Part shown: piece after piece, positions 24,665 through 33,046 of the stretch
How positions within the stretch are numbered: position 1 is the first letter of the stretch
Layout: every line of letters begins with the position of its first letter
Source of the DNA: a bacterium
GTDB taxonomy: Archaea; Thermoproteota; Nitrososphaeria; Nitrososphaerales; Gagatemarchaeaceae
Direction: 5' to 3'
Assembly (NCBI GenBank): GCA_027310575.1
Contig: DAIDAO010000011.1
Coordinates: forward strand, 1-63,423
Length of the DNA stretch: 63,423 nucleotides
The notes under the pieces: generated by a model
The model's input: the letters and a program-made list of their open reading frames with translations, nothing else
What the model was told of the DNA's origin: nothing
Database searches by the model: none
Translations under genes and position numbers: made by a program

Positions 24665-27600
24665 ATGTGCGGCATCGTGGGCTGCGTCGCCGAAGAGCCC
24701 GTGGCTGGGATGCTCCTCGACGGCCTCAGGAGGGTGGAGTACAGGGGATACGATTCCGCAGGGATGGCGACATTGGACGGTTCGGCGTTCGAAATCAGGA
24801 AGGGCGTTGGCAGGATCGCGCATCTCGCTGAGAAGCTGGACTTCGCAGGCATGGAAGGGAACGTCGGGATGGCACACTGCCTCCACCCCGATACCTACGT
24901 GCAGCTGGCTGACGGGCGAATCAGAAGGATTGCCGATATGGACGACGTCGAGGAGGTGGTATCACTCGACACAGCTACGCTCAAGGTCGTGGCCAAGAGG
25001 GCTCGCAAGACCGCTCATCCCGCCCCTGCCCATCTCCTGCGGATAAGGACAGACTCGACGGAAATGCTTTGCACGGACGTACACAAGCTGGTAGTCGCGA
25101 GGGAGGGCTCGCTGGTCCAGGTTCCTGCTGCACAGGCCCTTGAGGACGACCTGCTGATTCTGCCGAAGTCCCTCGCTATCAGAGGTGAATCGAGACTGTT
25201 GAATCAGGTCGGTTTCAAGAGATACGTCAGGCCGAGTCAGGCGTGGTCCGTCGCCCTCAGGTCTTCCATCAGGGCGAGAGGTGTCAGCATAGCTGAGGCG
25301 GCGAGGAGGAGCGGAATAAGCACGTCCTACATGGAGCACATGATCAAGGGGGACAGGACGCTCCGAGAGGACATAGCCGTGCGTGTAGGGAGATTCTGGG
25401 GGCTTCGAGGGAACGAGGGCCTGCCCCCGGTATCTCATAGCCATTCGAACTACGTACGATTCCCAATCAAGACCACGCCCGCGCTGATGCGGCTGGTCGG
25501 TTATCTCTTCGGCGACGGGTACGTACATTCCAAGGGGGTCAGGATACGGGAAGAGGACGAAGGGTTGGTCCGCTATTACCAGCGCATCTTCTCCCGTCTA
25601 TTCTCCCTGCAGGGTCGTGTCGTCAGGATCGGCTGGGCCAGCGCCTACGAGCTGACCGTGAACAGCACCGCCCTCGGCAATTGGCTCCGCGCCAACTTTG
25701 CCTTCGACTCCGGGGATTTTCTCGCTCGGCTAGGACGACTCCCCGATGAAGAAGTCGCCGGATTCATCTCCGGTCTCTTCGACGCGGAGGGGGCGGTCAA
25801 CACATTGAGCGGTCAGCTCACGATCAGGATGACCGACAAGCCTGCCCTCAGGACTCTGCAGGGGCTGTTGCTCCGGTTAGGCGTGCACTCCTCTGTCTCC
25901 GTAGCGAAGAGGCAGAATCCGAACTGGAACGACTCTTACATTCTTTCGATAAGCGGACATGAGAACATATCGGCGTTCCTTCGGAGGGTTTCCTCTTCTT
26001 CTGGGCCAAAGCTTCGCAAGATGTTGATAGTCGAACGGGAGACCAAGCCAGGGCAGTCCATCAGGGAGATCCCAATCCCGTACACCAAACAGGGCTTGCG
26101 ACGGTTTTCCGGCAGCGTGGGCGTCAGGCATTACTTGCAACGGGACGAGTATCCGACATCCGGGTCGGTCATCAAGCTCATCGACGCCATCTCATCCAGG
26201 GCGGAAGGGCTGCAGCTTGAAAAGGAGCTGCGGCGATTCAACGAGTCAGACGTCTATTTCGAAAGAATAAGCTCGGTGACCCAGGTCGAAGCAGGAACCG
26301 ACACAGTCTACGACCTCGAGGTGGAAGGGACTGAGACCTTCCTCGCGAACGGCGTATTCACACACAACAGCCGGTGGGCCACGCACGGCGGGGTCACGGA
26401 CGCGAACGCGCACCCGCACGCGTCGTGCAAGGAACTCGTCGCAGTCATCCACAACGGGATAATCGAGAACTACCTTCCCCTGAAGAAGGCCCTCGCTTCG
26501 AAGGGGCACAGGTTCAGGAGCGAGACGGACACAGAGGTGATCGCTCACCTGCTGGAGGACGAGTACAAGAGGTCGAAGGACCCGCTCAGGGCGACCCTTT
26601 CGGCGACCAAGAAGCTCAAGGGGCAGTACGCCATAGTCGCGATGTTCCAGGACAGGCCGGACGTGATAGTCGGCGCTAGGAAGGACGCGCCGCTCGTAGT
26701 CGGGCTGGGGGCGGACAAGACGTTCCTCGCGAGCGACGTCCTCGCGTTCATCGGCCACACGGACAAGACGATCTTCCTCGACAACCACGAAGTGGTGATG
26801 CTGACCAAGGACAGGGTGAAGATAGTGGGGCCGGACGGCAGAGGGATCAGGCGCAGGCCCACCCAGGTCGCCTGGGAGCTCTCCGACCTCTCGAAGAAGG
26901 ACTACGCGCACTTCACCCTGAAGGAGATCAACGAGCAGCCGCAGACTGTGCTCGCAGCCTCGGTACAGGAGCCGGGGAAGGTCGAGGGGTTCGCGAAGGC
27001 GATCGCGAAGGCGCGGCCTCTGTACCTGACCGCGTCCGGGACTTCCTACCACGCTGCCCTCCTGATGAGACACAGGCTGAGCAGGGAGGCGCACATCAGG
27101 GGGGAGGCGGTGGTCGCGGGGGAGCTGAAGGAGCACGCGGGGTTCCTGGGGAAGAAGGCGGTCGTCGTGGCTCTCTCTCAGAGCGGGGAGACCGCGGACC
27201 TGCTCGAGGCCGTGAAGGAGGCGAAGAAGAAGGGGGCGAAGGTCTACTCCATAGTCAACGCAGCCGGGTCGACCCTGGCGAGGGAGAGCGACGGGGTGCT
27301 GCTGCTGAACTGCGGGCCGGAGGTCGGCGTGGCTGCGACCAAGAGCTTCACCGCGCAGGTGGTGGTCGCGAACCTGGTCGTGGACGCGGTCCTGGGAAGG
27401 AGGCGCTCGAACGGGTTCAAGGAGCTCTCGGAGGCGGTCGCCGAGGCGCTGAAGTGCGAAGGGACAGTGCGCGGCCTCGTCGAAAGGTACGGGGACAGAC
27501 CGGACTTCTACTTCGTCGCGCGCGGGTACGAGAGCCCGGTGGCGATGGAGGGGGCGCTCAAGCTGAAGGAGCTGTCCTACGTCCACGCGGAAGGGATGCC

Positions 27601-27922
27601 AGCGAGCGAGCTCAAGCACGGGACGCTGGCGCTGATCGAAGAAGGGACGCCGGTGGTCATCCTGAACCCGAGCGGGGACAACCATGCGGACTCGCTCTCC
27701 AACGCCGAGGAGCTCAGGGCGAGGGGGGCGGACGTTATCGGGGTCTCGGACGTCAAGGACGAGGTCTACAGGCACTACATCCACGTGCCAAAGGTCCAGC
27801 CCAAGTTCACCCCCATAGTCGAGGCCGTCCCCCTCCAGCTCCTGGCTTACCATTTCGCCCTGGCGCGCAACAACGACCCGGACTATCCGAGGAACCTGGC
27901 GAAGTCAGTCACTGTAAAGTGA
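24665..27922 (+). CDS. glmS: Glutamine-fructose-6-phosphate aminotransferase, intein-containing precursor
   Basis: GlmS makes glucosamine-6-phosphate for amino-sugar and glycan synthesis. The precursor is 1085 residues; without the 497-residue intein it is 588, normal for GlmS. MCGIVG supplies the N-terminal catalytic Cys of the glutaminase domain, so ATG 24665 must be the start. Two sugar-isomerase domains follow, with SGTSYHAALL, SQSGETADLLEA and the C-terminal NLAKSVTVK ending. The intein splits the glutaminase motif between GMAH and SRWATHGG. Confidence 0.96.
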   Translation: MCGIVGCVAEEPVAGMLLDGLRRVEYRGYDSAGMATLDGSAFEIRKGVGRIAHLAEKLDFAGMEGNVGMAHCLHPDTYVQLADGRIRRIADMDDVEEVVSLDTATLKVVAKRARKTAHPAPAHLLRIRTDSTEMLCTDVHKLVVAREGSLVQVPAAQALEDDLLILPKSLAIRGESRLLNQVGFKRYVRPSQAWSVALRSSIRARGVSIAEAARRSGISTSYMEHMIKGDRTLREDIAVRVGRFWGLRGNEGLPPVSHSHSNYVRFPIKTTPALMRLVGYLFGDGYVHSKGVRIREEDEGLVRYYQRIFSRLFSLQGRVVRIGWASAYELTVNSTALGNWLRANFAFDSGDFLARLGRLPDEEVAGFISGLFDAEGAVNTLSGQLTIRMTDKPALRTLQGLLLRLGVHSSVSVAKRQNPNWNDSYILSISGHENISAFLRRVSSSSGPKLRKMLIVERETKPGQSIREIPIPYTKQGLRRFSGSVGVRHYLQRDEYPTSGSVIKLIDAISSRAEGLQLEKELRRFNESDVYFERISSVTQVEAGTDTVYDLEVEGTETFLANGVFTHNSRWATHGGVTDANAHPHASCKELVAVIHNGIIENYLPLKKALASKGHRFRSETDTEVIAHLLEDEYKRSKDPLRATLSATKKLKGQYAIVAMFQDRPDVIVGARKDAPLVVGLGADKTFLASDVLAFIGHTDKTIFLDNHEVVMLTKDRVKIVGPDGRGIRRRPTQVAWELSDLSKKDYAHFTLKEINEQPQTVLAASVQEPGKVEGFAKAIAKARPLYLTASGTSYHAALLMRHRLSREAHIRGEAVVAGELKEHAGFLGKKAVVVALSQSGETADLLEAVKEAKKKGAKVYSIVNAAGSTLARESDGVLLLNCGPEVGVAATKSFTAQVVVANLVVDAVLGRRRSNGFKELSEAVAEALKCEGTVRGLVERYGDRPDFYFVARGYESPVAMEGALKLKELSYVHAEGMPASELKHGTLALIEEGTPVVILNPSGDNHADSLSNAEELRARGADVIGVSDVKDEVYRHYIHVPKVQPKFTPIVEAVPLQLLAYHFALARNNDPDYPRNLAKSVTVK
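24878..26368 (+). mobile_element. Intein with HTH and LAGLIDADG endonuclease inside glmS
   Basis: A 497-residue insertion starting CLHPDTYVQLADGRI and ending GVFTHN before Ser. Block B is CTDVHKLVV; block F is VYDLEVEGTETFLANG. The endonuclease motifs are LVGYLFGDGYV and ISGLFDAEGAV. Between the splicing block and the nuclease lies an XRE-like helix-turn-helix (SIAEAARRSGISTSYMEHMI), perhaps adding DNA contacts. A GlmS intein is known from Methanocaldococcus jannaschii; whether the site is the same needs alignment. Confidence 0.93.
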
Positions 27923-27980
27923 CGGACGTGCGACCGCGCGACTCACAAGATAATTAAGGAAACGCCGCTGACGCCCAGCC

Positions 27981-29000
27981 GTGGTATCAAAGAAGGATGT
28001 TCTGTCGAAACCAGTGGCGACCATAGAGGTCGGCAAGAAGAGCGTCTCAGCTTTGTTGGACGAGATGTCTCAGACCGGATTCCAGGGGAAGAAGCTAGGA
28101 GAGGTGGCGAAGATCTGGGCCGAGATGGCGAAGCAGAAGGACCTCACGGTCTTCCTGGGCCTCACTGGCTCCCTCAGCACCACAGGCCAGTGGAAGATAA
28201 TCCGCTGGCTCGTCGAGAACAGGTACGTCGACGTCGTGGTCAGCACGGGCGCGAACATCTCAGAGGACATCCTGGAGGCGCTCGGCTACCACTACTATCA
28301 GGGGACATGGCTCGCCGACGACGAGCAGCTCCTCAAGATGAAGGTGGACAGGTTCTACGACGTCTATGCGGACGAGATGCAGTACCGCAAGCTGGAGAAC
28401 ACGATCTACAGGTACGGCGCCACCCTCAAGGACGGCGGGGTCTACTCGACGAGGGAGTTCCTCCACGGGTTCGGGGAGTTCCTGTCGAAGAAGGGCATCG
28501 ACAGCATCGTGGCGGCGGCATACAGGGCCAAGGTGCCGATCTACTCGCCGGGGCTGATAGACAGCGGGTACGGGGTCGCGCTGAGCCTCCTGAAGAGGGA
28601 GAAGGGTAAGATGATCAGGCTCGACCAGACCAAGGACATGGAGGAGCTCGCCCAGATCGCGGAGAGGACCAAGAGGACCGGGGTGGTCTACCTGGGCGGG
28701 GGCGTCCCCAAGGACACGATCCAGCTCTCCACGATCATAAAGTCCCTCGCCAAGGGAGGGGAGGAAGAGACGCCGCACGAGTACGCCATCCAGATAACTG
28801 CGGACAGCCCGCAGTGGGGAGGGCTTTCAGGCTGCACCCTCGAGGAGGCGGTAAGCTGGGGCAAGATAGCGTCTGATGCGAAGAAGGCGACGCTGTATGC
28901 CGACATCACCCTGGCCCTCCCGATCGTGGCTCATGCCCTCAACGAGAAGGTCAGCAGGCGGAGCCACCCGGCGGACCTGGGCTGGGTCTTCAAGAACTAG
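27981..29000 (+). CDS. dys: Deoxyhypusine synthase
   Basis: A 339-residue enzyme that uses spermidine and NAD to begin hypusine formation on aIF5A. It has LTGSLSTTGQW, the NAD-binding STGANISEDI segment and, near the C-terminus, EEAVSWGKI with the catalytic lysine. GTG 27981 is preceded by a TATA-like ATAATTAA about 30 nt upstream. The protein ends in SHPADLGWVFKN. It is convergent with purA. Confidence 0.93.
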   Translation: MVSKKDVLSKPVATIEVGKKSVSALLDEMSQTGFQGKKLGEVAKIWAEMAKQKDLTVFLGLTGSLSTTGQWKIIRWLVENRYVDVVVSTGANISEDILEALGYHYYQGTWLADDEQLLKMKVDRFYDVYADEMQYRKLENTIYRYGATLKDGGVYSTREFLHGFGEFLSKKGIDSIVAAAYRAKVPIYSPGLIDSGYGVALSLLKREKGKMIRLDQTKDMEELAQIAERTKRTGVVYLGGGVPKDTIQLSTIIKSLAKGGEEETPHEYAIQITADSPQWGGLSGCTLEEAVSWGKIASDAKKATLYADITLALPIVAHALNEKVSRRSHPADLGWVFKN

Positions 29001-29064
29001 GCCCCAGCGCCCGCCGAGCGCGGCACCCGCGGCGCTGCGCCTCCGGTCTGGGAGGGAGAGACCG

Positions 29065-30279
29065 TCAGAGCTCGATGGTCTTGGACCGCTCTTCGCCGTA
29101 CGACAGGAGAGCGACCTTCACGTCCAGTTCCCGCTCCAGCCAGCCTAGGAACTTCCTTCCGTCTGCGGGGAGGGGCCCCTCGAACTTTGCGCCGTGAATC
29201 GGCGGCGGGGACTCGTACACGGGCTCGACCTCGTCGAGACGGCCGAGCGATGACTGGAAGTCTGTCGACTCGCTCCCTTCGTGCCTGTAGGCGGTGCAGA
29301 CCTTCAGCTCCCTGATCTGCGAGAGGACGTCGAGCTTCGTGAGCGCGATCTCCTTCGACCCGTTCAGCCTGATCGCATACTTCAGGGCCACGAGGTCGAG
29401 CCACCCCACCCTCCTCGGCCTGCCCGTGGTCGCCCCGTATTCGTTCCCCACGCCGCGCAGCGTCTCGGCGAGGTCCCCGCTGATCTCGGTCGGGAAGGGG
29501 CCCCCGCCCACCCTCGTGGTGTAGCACTTCGCGACCCCCAGTGGCTTCCCGGCGAGGGACGGTCCGATCCCCAGGGCGGCCGGGATGTAGCTGGCCGTGG
29601 TGTGCGTGCTCGTCACGTATGGGTACGACCCGTGGAGGAGGTCCAGGAGCGTCCCCTGCGAGGCCTCGTAGAGAATTGAGCCCCCCTTCTCCGCGATCGC
29701 AGTAATCCTCCCCCCGACGTCGCCGGTGATGCCCGAGAGGAGCCTCTTCGATTCTTCCGCCCACCCGAGGAGGCCGGCGGTGCCGACGCCCTGCTTTCCG
29801 TAGAATCTGAGGAGGGGCTCGAAGTCGAAGCCGTCGATGATGTCAGAGACCCTCGGGGAGAGCCGCAGCGCCCTCATGGCGTATGAAGGGCCGATCCCGC
29901 GTCGCGTGGTCCCGATAGCAGCGGAGCCCCTCAGCTCCTCTAGGACCCTGTCGAACTCCTTGTCGAGGGGGGACACGAGGCTGCATCTTCCGTCCACCAT
30001 CAGCCTGCGCCGCGTCTCGTCCGGGAGGAGGGACAGCTCCCCGCTGAGGACTTCGGGGTCGACCACAACGCCCGCGCCGATCAGGAGCTCCTTCCCCTTG
30101 AGCGCTCCTGACGGGACTAAATGGAACGTGTGCTTCCTCCCACCGATCACGACCGTGTGCCCCGCGTTGCTCCCGCCGTTGAACCGCGCGACCGCGTCGA
30201 ACTCGCCCGCGAGATAGTCGACTATCTTCCCCTTGCCTTCGTCCCCCCACTGAAGGCCCACGACCGCTAGGTTGGCCAT
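29065..30279 (-). CDS. purA: Adenylosuccinate synthetase
   Basis: A 404-residue enzyme for the first step from IMP to AMP (GTP, IMP, Asp). It starts with the P-loop-like GLQWGDEGKGKIVD, then NGGSNAGHTVV with the catalytic His, and TTRRGIGPSYA. The Asp/GTP-binding TTGRPRRVGWLD follows. The end is KTIEL. ATG 30279 lies one base after the stop of a possible 21-codon leader ORF. Confidence 0.95.
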   Translation of the reverse strand: MANLAVVGLQWGDEGKGKIVDYLAGEFDAVARFNGGSNAGHTVVIGGRKHTFHLVPSGALKGKELLIGAGVVVDPEVLSGELSLLPDETRRRLMVDGRCSLVSPLDKEFDRVLEELRGSAAIGTTRRGIGPSYAMRALRLSPRVSDIIDGFDFEPLLRFYGKQGVGTAGLLGWAEESKRLLSGITGDVGGRITAIAEKGGSILYEASQGTLLDLLHGSYPYVTSTHTTASYIPAALGIGPSLAGKPLGVAKCYTTRVGGGPFPTEISGDLAETLRGVGNEYGATTGRPRRVGWLDLVALKYAIRLNGSKEIALTKLDVLSQIRELKVCTAYRHEGSESTDFQSSLGRLDEVEPVYESPPPIHGAKFEGPLPADGRKFLGWLERELDVKVALLSYGEERSKTIEL

Positions 30280-30280
30280 G

Positions 30281-30346
30281 TCAGAGGACCTTCCGGACGT
30301 CGGCGAAAGTGAGGCCGGCCCGCGAGCCGGGAGCGGAATCCTTCAC
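30281..30346 (-). CDS. Possible 21-codon leader ORF upstream of purA
   Basis: A GTG-started ORF encodes KDSAPGSRAGLTFADVRKVL after the start residue. The GTG is 26 nt downstream of the TATA box centre, exactly where leaderless starts fall elsewhere in this window. Its TGA ends one base before the purA ATG (TGA-C-ATG), which would allow translational coupling. I know no homolog, so it may be an untranslated leader. Confidence 0.4.
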   Translation of the reverse strand: MKDSAPGSRAGLTFADVRKVL

Positions 30347-30367
30347 TTGACTTCGGCTTTCCACTTC

Positions 30368-30376
30368 GGTTTATAC
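30368..30376 (-). promoter_or_regulatory. TATA box upstream of purA
   Basis: GTATAAACC on the minus strand predicts a transcript start near 30346, about 67 nt before the purA ATG. The leader is much longer than for most genes here. Confidence 0.65.
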
Positions 30377-30441
30377 GGCTTGTGGGGGTTGGACGCCGGG
30401 ACTGGGATTTGAACCCAGAACCCGCTTTCGCGAGACAGGCT

Positions 30442-30458
30442 CGCCGGACAGACGCGAT
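30442..30458 (-). other. tRNA-Ser intron 2 (position 37/38)
   Basis: A 17-nt intron after the anticodon loop. The bulge-helix-bulge is canonical: CTGG (positions 32-35) pairs with intron CCGG, the 5' bulge is AA^A and the 3' bulge is CG^A, followed by stem GCCTG. Confidence 0.9.
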
Positions 30459-30466
30459 TTCCAGGC

Positions 30467-30482
30467 TTGCGCAGCTTGTGCT
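30467..30482 (-). other. tRNA-Ser intron 1 (position 29/30)
   Basis: A 16-nt intron within the anticodon stem. Central helix GCGC/GCGC, 5' bulge AG^A, 3' bulge AA^G and outer helix AGG/CCT form a complete bulge-helix-bulge. Shifting either cut by one base destroys the anticodon stem. Confidence 0.88.
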
Positions 30483-30534
30483 CTGCGCCCTACCAGATTA
30501 GGCGATCCCGGCGTTCGCGAGCCCGTAACAGGCG

Positions 30535-30544
30535 GCTTAAAACC
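30535..30544 (-). promoter_or_regulatory. TATA box for tRNA-Ser
   Basis: GGTTTTAAGC on the minus strand is centred 27 nt upstream of the tRNA 5' end. Confidence 0.6.
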
Positions 30545-30567
30545 TAATTTGAAAAGAGCCGATTCGG

Positions 30568-31557
30568 TCAGCCTGTCTTCTTCTGGGACTTCGTCTTCCA
30601 GAGCTTCGGGTACGTCCCGGCCCTCATGACGACGCGCTCTGTGGTCGAGGCCAGGCCCCTGCGCATGGACTGCACCTCGTCTGTCGTCAGGAGCGCCTTC
30701 CCTATCGCGACCAGCTCCTGCTTCGGGCTCAGGATCGCCACCGTGTCGTCCTTCTTCACCCCTTCCGATACCGCGAGGACGCCCGGGATCCCCAGGCGGG
30801 CCCCGTGGCAGACCGCGTCGACCGCGGAGTCGCGTATCACTATCCTGCCTATCCCGCCCAGCGACTCTTCGATCGGGAGCACGAGCCTGCGGAGCGGGGC
30901 TTCGTCACCGGACTTCAGGCGGAACATGGCGTCGTTGAGCTGGTGGAGGGTCACCAGTCCGTTCTCCTCCGTGAGGGGACCGACCTTGGTCCTTCTGAGC
31001 TCCACCATGGTCGCGCCCACCCCAAGCACCTCGCCTATGTCGTAGACCAGCTTGCGGATGTACGTCCCCGACTGGCACAGGACCCTGAAGAGGTAGAGGT
31101 TCCCCGACGCCTCTGCAAGCTCCAGCTCGTAGATGGAGCGGCTCCTGGTCTGCCTGCTCACGGACGAGCGCTGGGGGGGCCTCTGGAAGATCTCGCCCGT
31201 GAACTCGGCCACGACAGTGTCGAGCTGCTTCCTCGGAACCGAAGAATGGACCCTCATCACCCCGCGATATTCCTTCGGGAAGAGGAGAAGGAGGCTGAGG
31301 GCCCTCGTCGACTGGCCCAGGCCTATCGGGAGGAGCCCCGAGACAGGCGGGTCGAGCGTGCCGCTGTGCCCCGCCTTGTCCACCCCCAGGAGCTTCTTCG
31401 TCCAGGCGACGACTTCGTGGCTCGTCGGGCCCCGCGGCTTGTCCAGCGGGACCAGGCCATAATCGAGCATGGCAGCGACGGGCCGGGCCGCGGGGCTCCA
31501 GCCGTGCTGAGGGTCGCTCTGTTCGTCGTCGACTGTGACCATTCTGCGGGGCTGCAT
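30568..31557 (-). CDS. cbf5: tRNA/rRNA pseudouridine synthase Cbf5
   Basis: The catalytic subunit of H/ACA RNPs, 329 residues. The TruB-type core has LDKPRGPTSHEVVAW, then GHSGTLDPPVSGLLP with the catalytic Asp, and CQSGTYIRKLVYDIG. A PUA domain follows from about residue 240 (RIVIRDSAVDAVCHGARLGIPGV). ATG 31557 is one base after the cmk stop. The gene is intact and shows no intron. Confidence 0.94.
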   Translation of the reverse strand: MQPRRMVTVDDEQSDPQHGWSPAARPVAAMLDYGLVPLDKPRGPTSHEVVAWTKKLLGVDKAGHSGTLDPPVSGLLPIGLGQSTRALSLLLLFPKEYRGVMRVHSSVPRKQLDTVVAEFTGEIFQRPPQRSSVSRQTRSRSIYELELAEASGNLYLFRVLCQSGTYIRKLVYDIGEVLGVGATMVELRRTKVGPLTEENGLVTLHQLNDAMFRLKSGDEAPLRRLVLPIEESLGGIGRIVIRDSAVDAVCHGARLGIPGVLAVSEGVKKDDTVAILSPKQELVAIGKALLTTDEVQSMRRGLASTTERVVMRAGTYPKLWKTKSQKKTG

Positions 31558-31558
31558 C

Positions 31559-32119
31559 TCAGTCCCTTCGGCTCTTCACGTACTGGATGACAATCTCCGC
31601 GACCTTCGCCTCGTCGATGTTGTCAGTCTCCACCACGAGGTCGAAAGGATCGAGGTCCCTCCCGAATTCGATGCCATAGAGGTTCCTGTAGAGGACGTGG
31701 TTCTCCCTGTCCCTCACGGAGAGCACTTTCCTGCACCTGTCGACCGGCATCCCGTCCCTCTTGGACATCCTCTTCGCCCTGCTGCCGACGCTCCCAGACA
31801 GCCAGACGTTCACCCCTTCCCTTGTGAGCCAAGGGACGGGGTAGCTGGTGATCACGACATTCCCCTTCTTCGCCTTCTGGATGAGCCTCGCGTCCACCTC
31901 CTTGTCGAAGCCTGACCTCCGCTTCCTCTCCTGGAGGAACTTCATCCCTTCGGCCGTGTCCCACCAGTCGTCCCCCCCCGGCTTGTAACCCTCCTCCACA
32001 GCCATCTCCTTCAGGACGTCCCCGCCGCCGAGCATCGGCTTCTTGAGCGCGTCGGCCACCTTCCTCGATACCGACGTCTTTCCCACCGCAGGCATCCCCG
32101 AGATGATGATCGCCTTCAA
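31559..32119 (-). CDS. cmk: Cytidylate kinase (archaeal type)
   Basis: A 186-residue P-loop kinase that phosphorylates CMP/dCMP. The Walker A motif is SGMPAVGKTSVSRKVA at the N-terminus. The sequence RAKRMSKRDG, followed by RDRENHVLYRNLYG and DPFDLVVETDN, is typical of archaeal CMP kinases. It sits between DUF106 and cbf5, as in the archaeal secY-adk-DUF106-cmk-cbf5 order. Confidence 0.88.
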   Translation of the reverse strand: MKAIIISGMPAVGKTSVSRKVADALKKPMLGGGDVLKEMAVEEGYKPGGDDWWDTAEGMKFLQERKRRSGFDKEVDARLIQKAKKGNVVITSYPVPWLTREGVNVWLSGSVGSRAKRMSKRDGMPVDRCRKVLSVRDRENHVLYRNLYGIEFGRDLDPFDLVVETDNIDEAKVAEIVIQYVKSRRD

Positions 32120-32131
32120 CCGGCTTCGCCT

Positions 32132-33046
32132 CTATGGGTTGGTGTGGAGGAGCCTGCTGAGCATGATCGAGAAGGTGAACGAGCTGAGGAAGTACCACCA
32201 GAACAGGCTCACTTCGAAGATCGCAGGATTCTGCGTCGGGGCAGCGATGATGGGGATCGGGACCGGGGTGTACGCGACTATGACCCCGTAGCCTCCCAGG
32301 AACGTGGCCATCAGGTAGTACACGGCGAGCAGCGGGATGAAGGTGATGCCGGTCACCTTGAGCCTGGCAGTGGACACCTTGGCCTGCTCCTGCCGCATCT
32401 GGACCTCGCGTTTCTTGAGCTTCTCGAGCCTTGCCTTGTCCTTCGCCAGCGTCGCCTCCCGCTTCTCCTTGTTGAATTCGTTGAGCTCTGCCCTCATCCT
32501 CCTCTCCTTGTTGAGGTCGACGACCCTCTTGGTGACCAGCTGCGTGATGAGGCCGAGGGCGATCGACGTCGCAGTGACGAGGACCGTGGAGACGGGTGGC
32601 GCGTACTGGGGTATGGTGAACACGGAGACCGCAGCGGCTGTTCCCATCTTCACTGTCACGTCGTACGAACCTGCGGAGGCTTTGGGGATCCAGAAGGTGC
32701 ATTCGGCGAGCGTGCCGCTCCCGCTTGTCCGGCAGCCTCCTGCCCCGGTCGAGCCGTTGGTGAGCTGCAGGCTCGTGGCGCCGAAGGTGGCGCTGACGTT
32801 CGCTCCAGCGGGGAGCTTCTCTCCCGATATCGTCACCTGGGTGCCGCTGATGTCGGTCGACGGGCTGAGCGAGACAGTGTAGGTTGAGCCCGATGTGGAG
32901 GTCGTCACAGTCCCGGGCGATCTTGGGGTGAAGGCGGGGAGGACTATGTAGTAGCCGACCAGGAAGGCGATCAGTATCACCAGGACGTACGTGAGGGTTC
33001 GGGAGCCAGACTTCGGGGCTGCGGCCCTGTTCTTCCTCGCTATCAT
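32132..33046 (-). CDS. DUF106/EMC3-like membrane insertase with extra extracytoplasmic domain
   Basis: A 304-residue member of the archaeal Oxa1/YidC-EMC3 superfamily, thought to insert membrane proteins beside SecY. Membrane segments are seen near residues 14-33, 150-175, 235-255 and 275-297, with a long charged cytoplasmic coiled coil between the second and third. Between the first two lies a Ser/Thr/Gly-rich, beta-looking stretch of about 105 residues resembling an IPT/TIG-like domain, with two cysteines (GGCRTS and LAEC). That domain is unusual for the family. Confidence 0.85.
   Translation of the reverse strand: MIARKNRAAAPKSGSRTLTYVLVILIAFLVGYYIVLPAFTPRSPGTVTTSTSGSTYTVSLSPSTDISGTQVTISGEKLPAGANVSATFGATSLQLTNGSTGAGGCRTSGSGTLAECTFWIPKASAGSYDVTVKMGTAAAVSVFTIPQYAPPVSTVLVTATSIALGLITQLVTKRVVDLNKERRMRAELNEFNKEKREATLAKDKARLEKLKKREVQMRQEQAKVSTARLKVTGITFIPLLAVYYLMATFLGGYGVIVAYTPVPIPIIAAPTQNPAIFEVSLFWWYFLSSFTFSIMLSRLLHTNP

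Larger units (their letters stand above)
30394..30512 (-). tRNA. tRNA-Ser (anticodon GGA) with two short introns
   Basis: A class II tRNA. The acceptor arms are GCCGGGA (30506-30512) and TCCCGGC, followed by discriminator G. The D arm GCCTAATCTGGTAGGGC, a long variable arm (CTCGC-GAAA-GCGGG) and the T arm CTGGG-TTCAAAT-CCCAG are all clear. The anticodon stem CAGGC/GCCTG and the loop CTGGAAA only form after two insertions are removed: 30467-30482 (16 nt, position 29/30) and 30442-30458 (17 nt, canonical 37/38). The anticodon GGA is at 30460-30462. The mature tRNA is 86 nt; CCA is not encoded. Confidence 0.93.

Noticed and set aside
26246-27853. Long open frame on the minus strand
   Set aside because: It is antisense to the glmS C-extein and part of its intein, with shadow-type composition.
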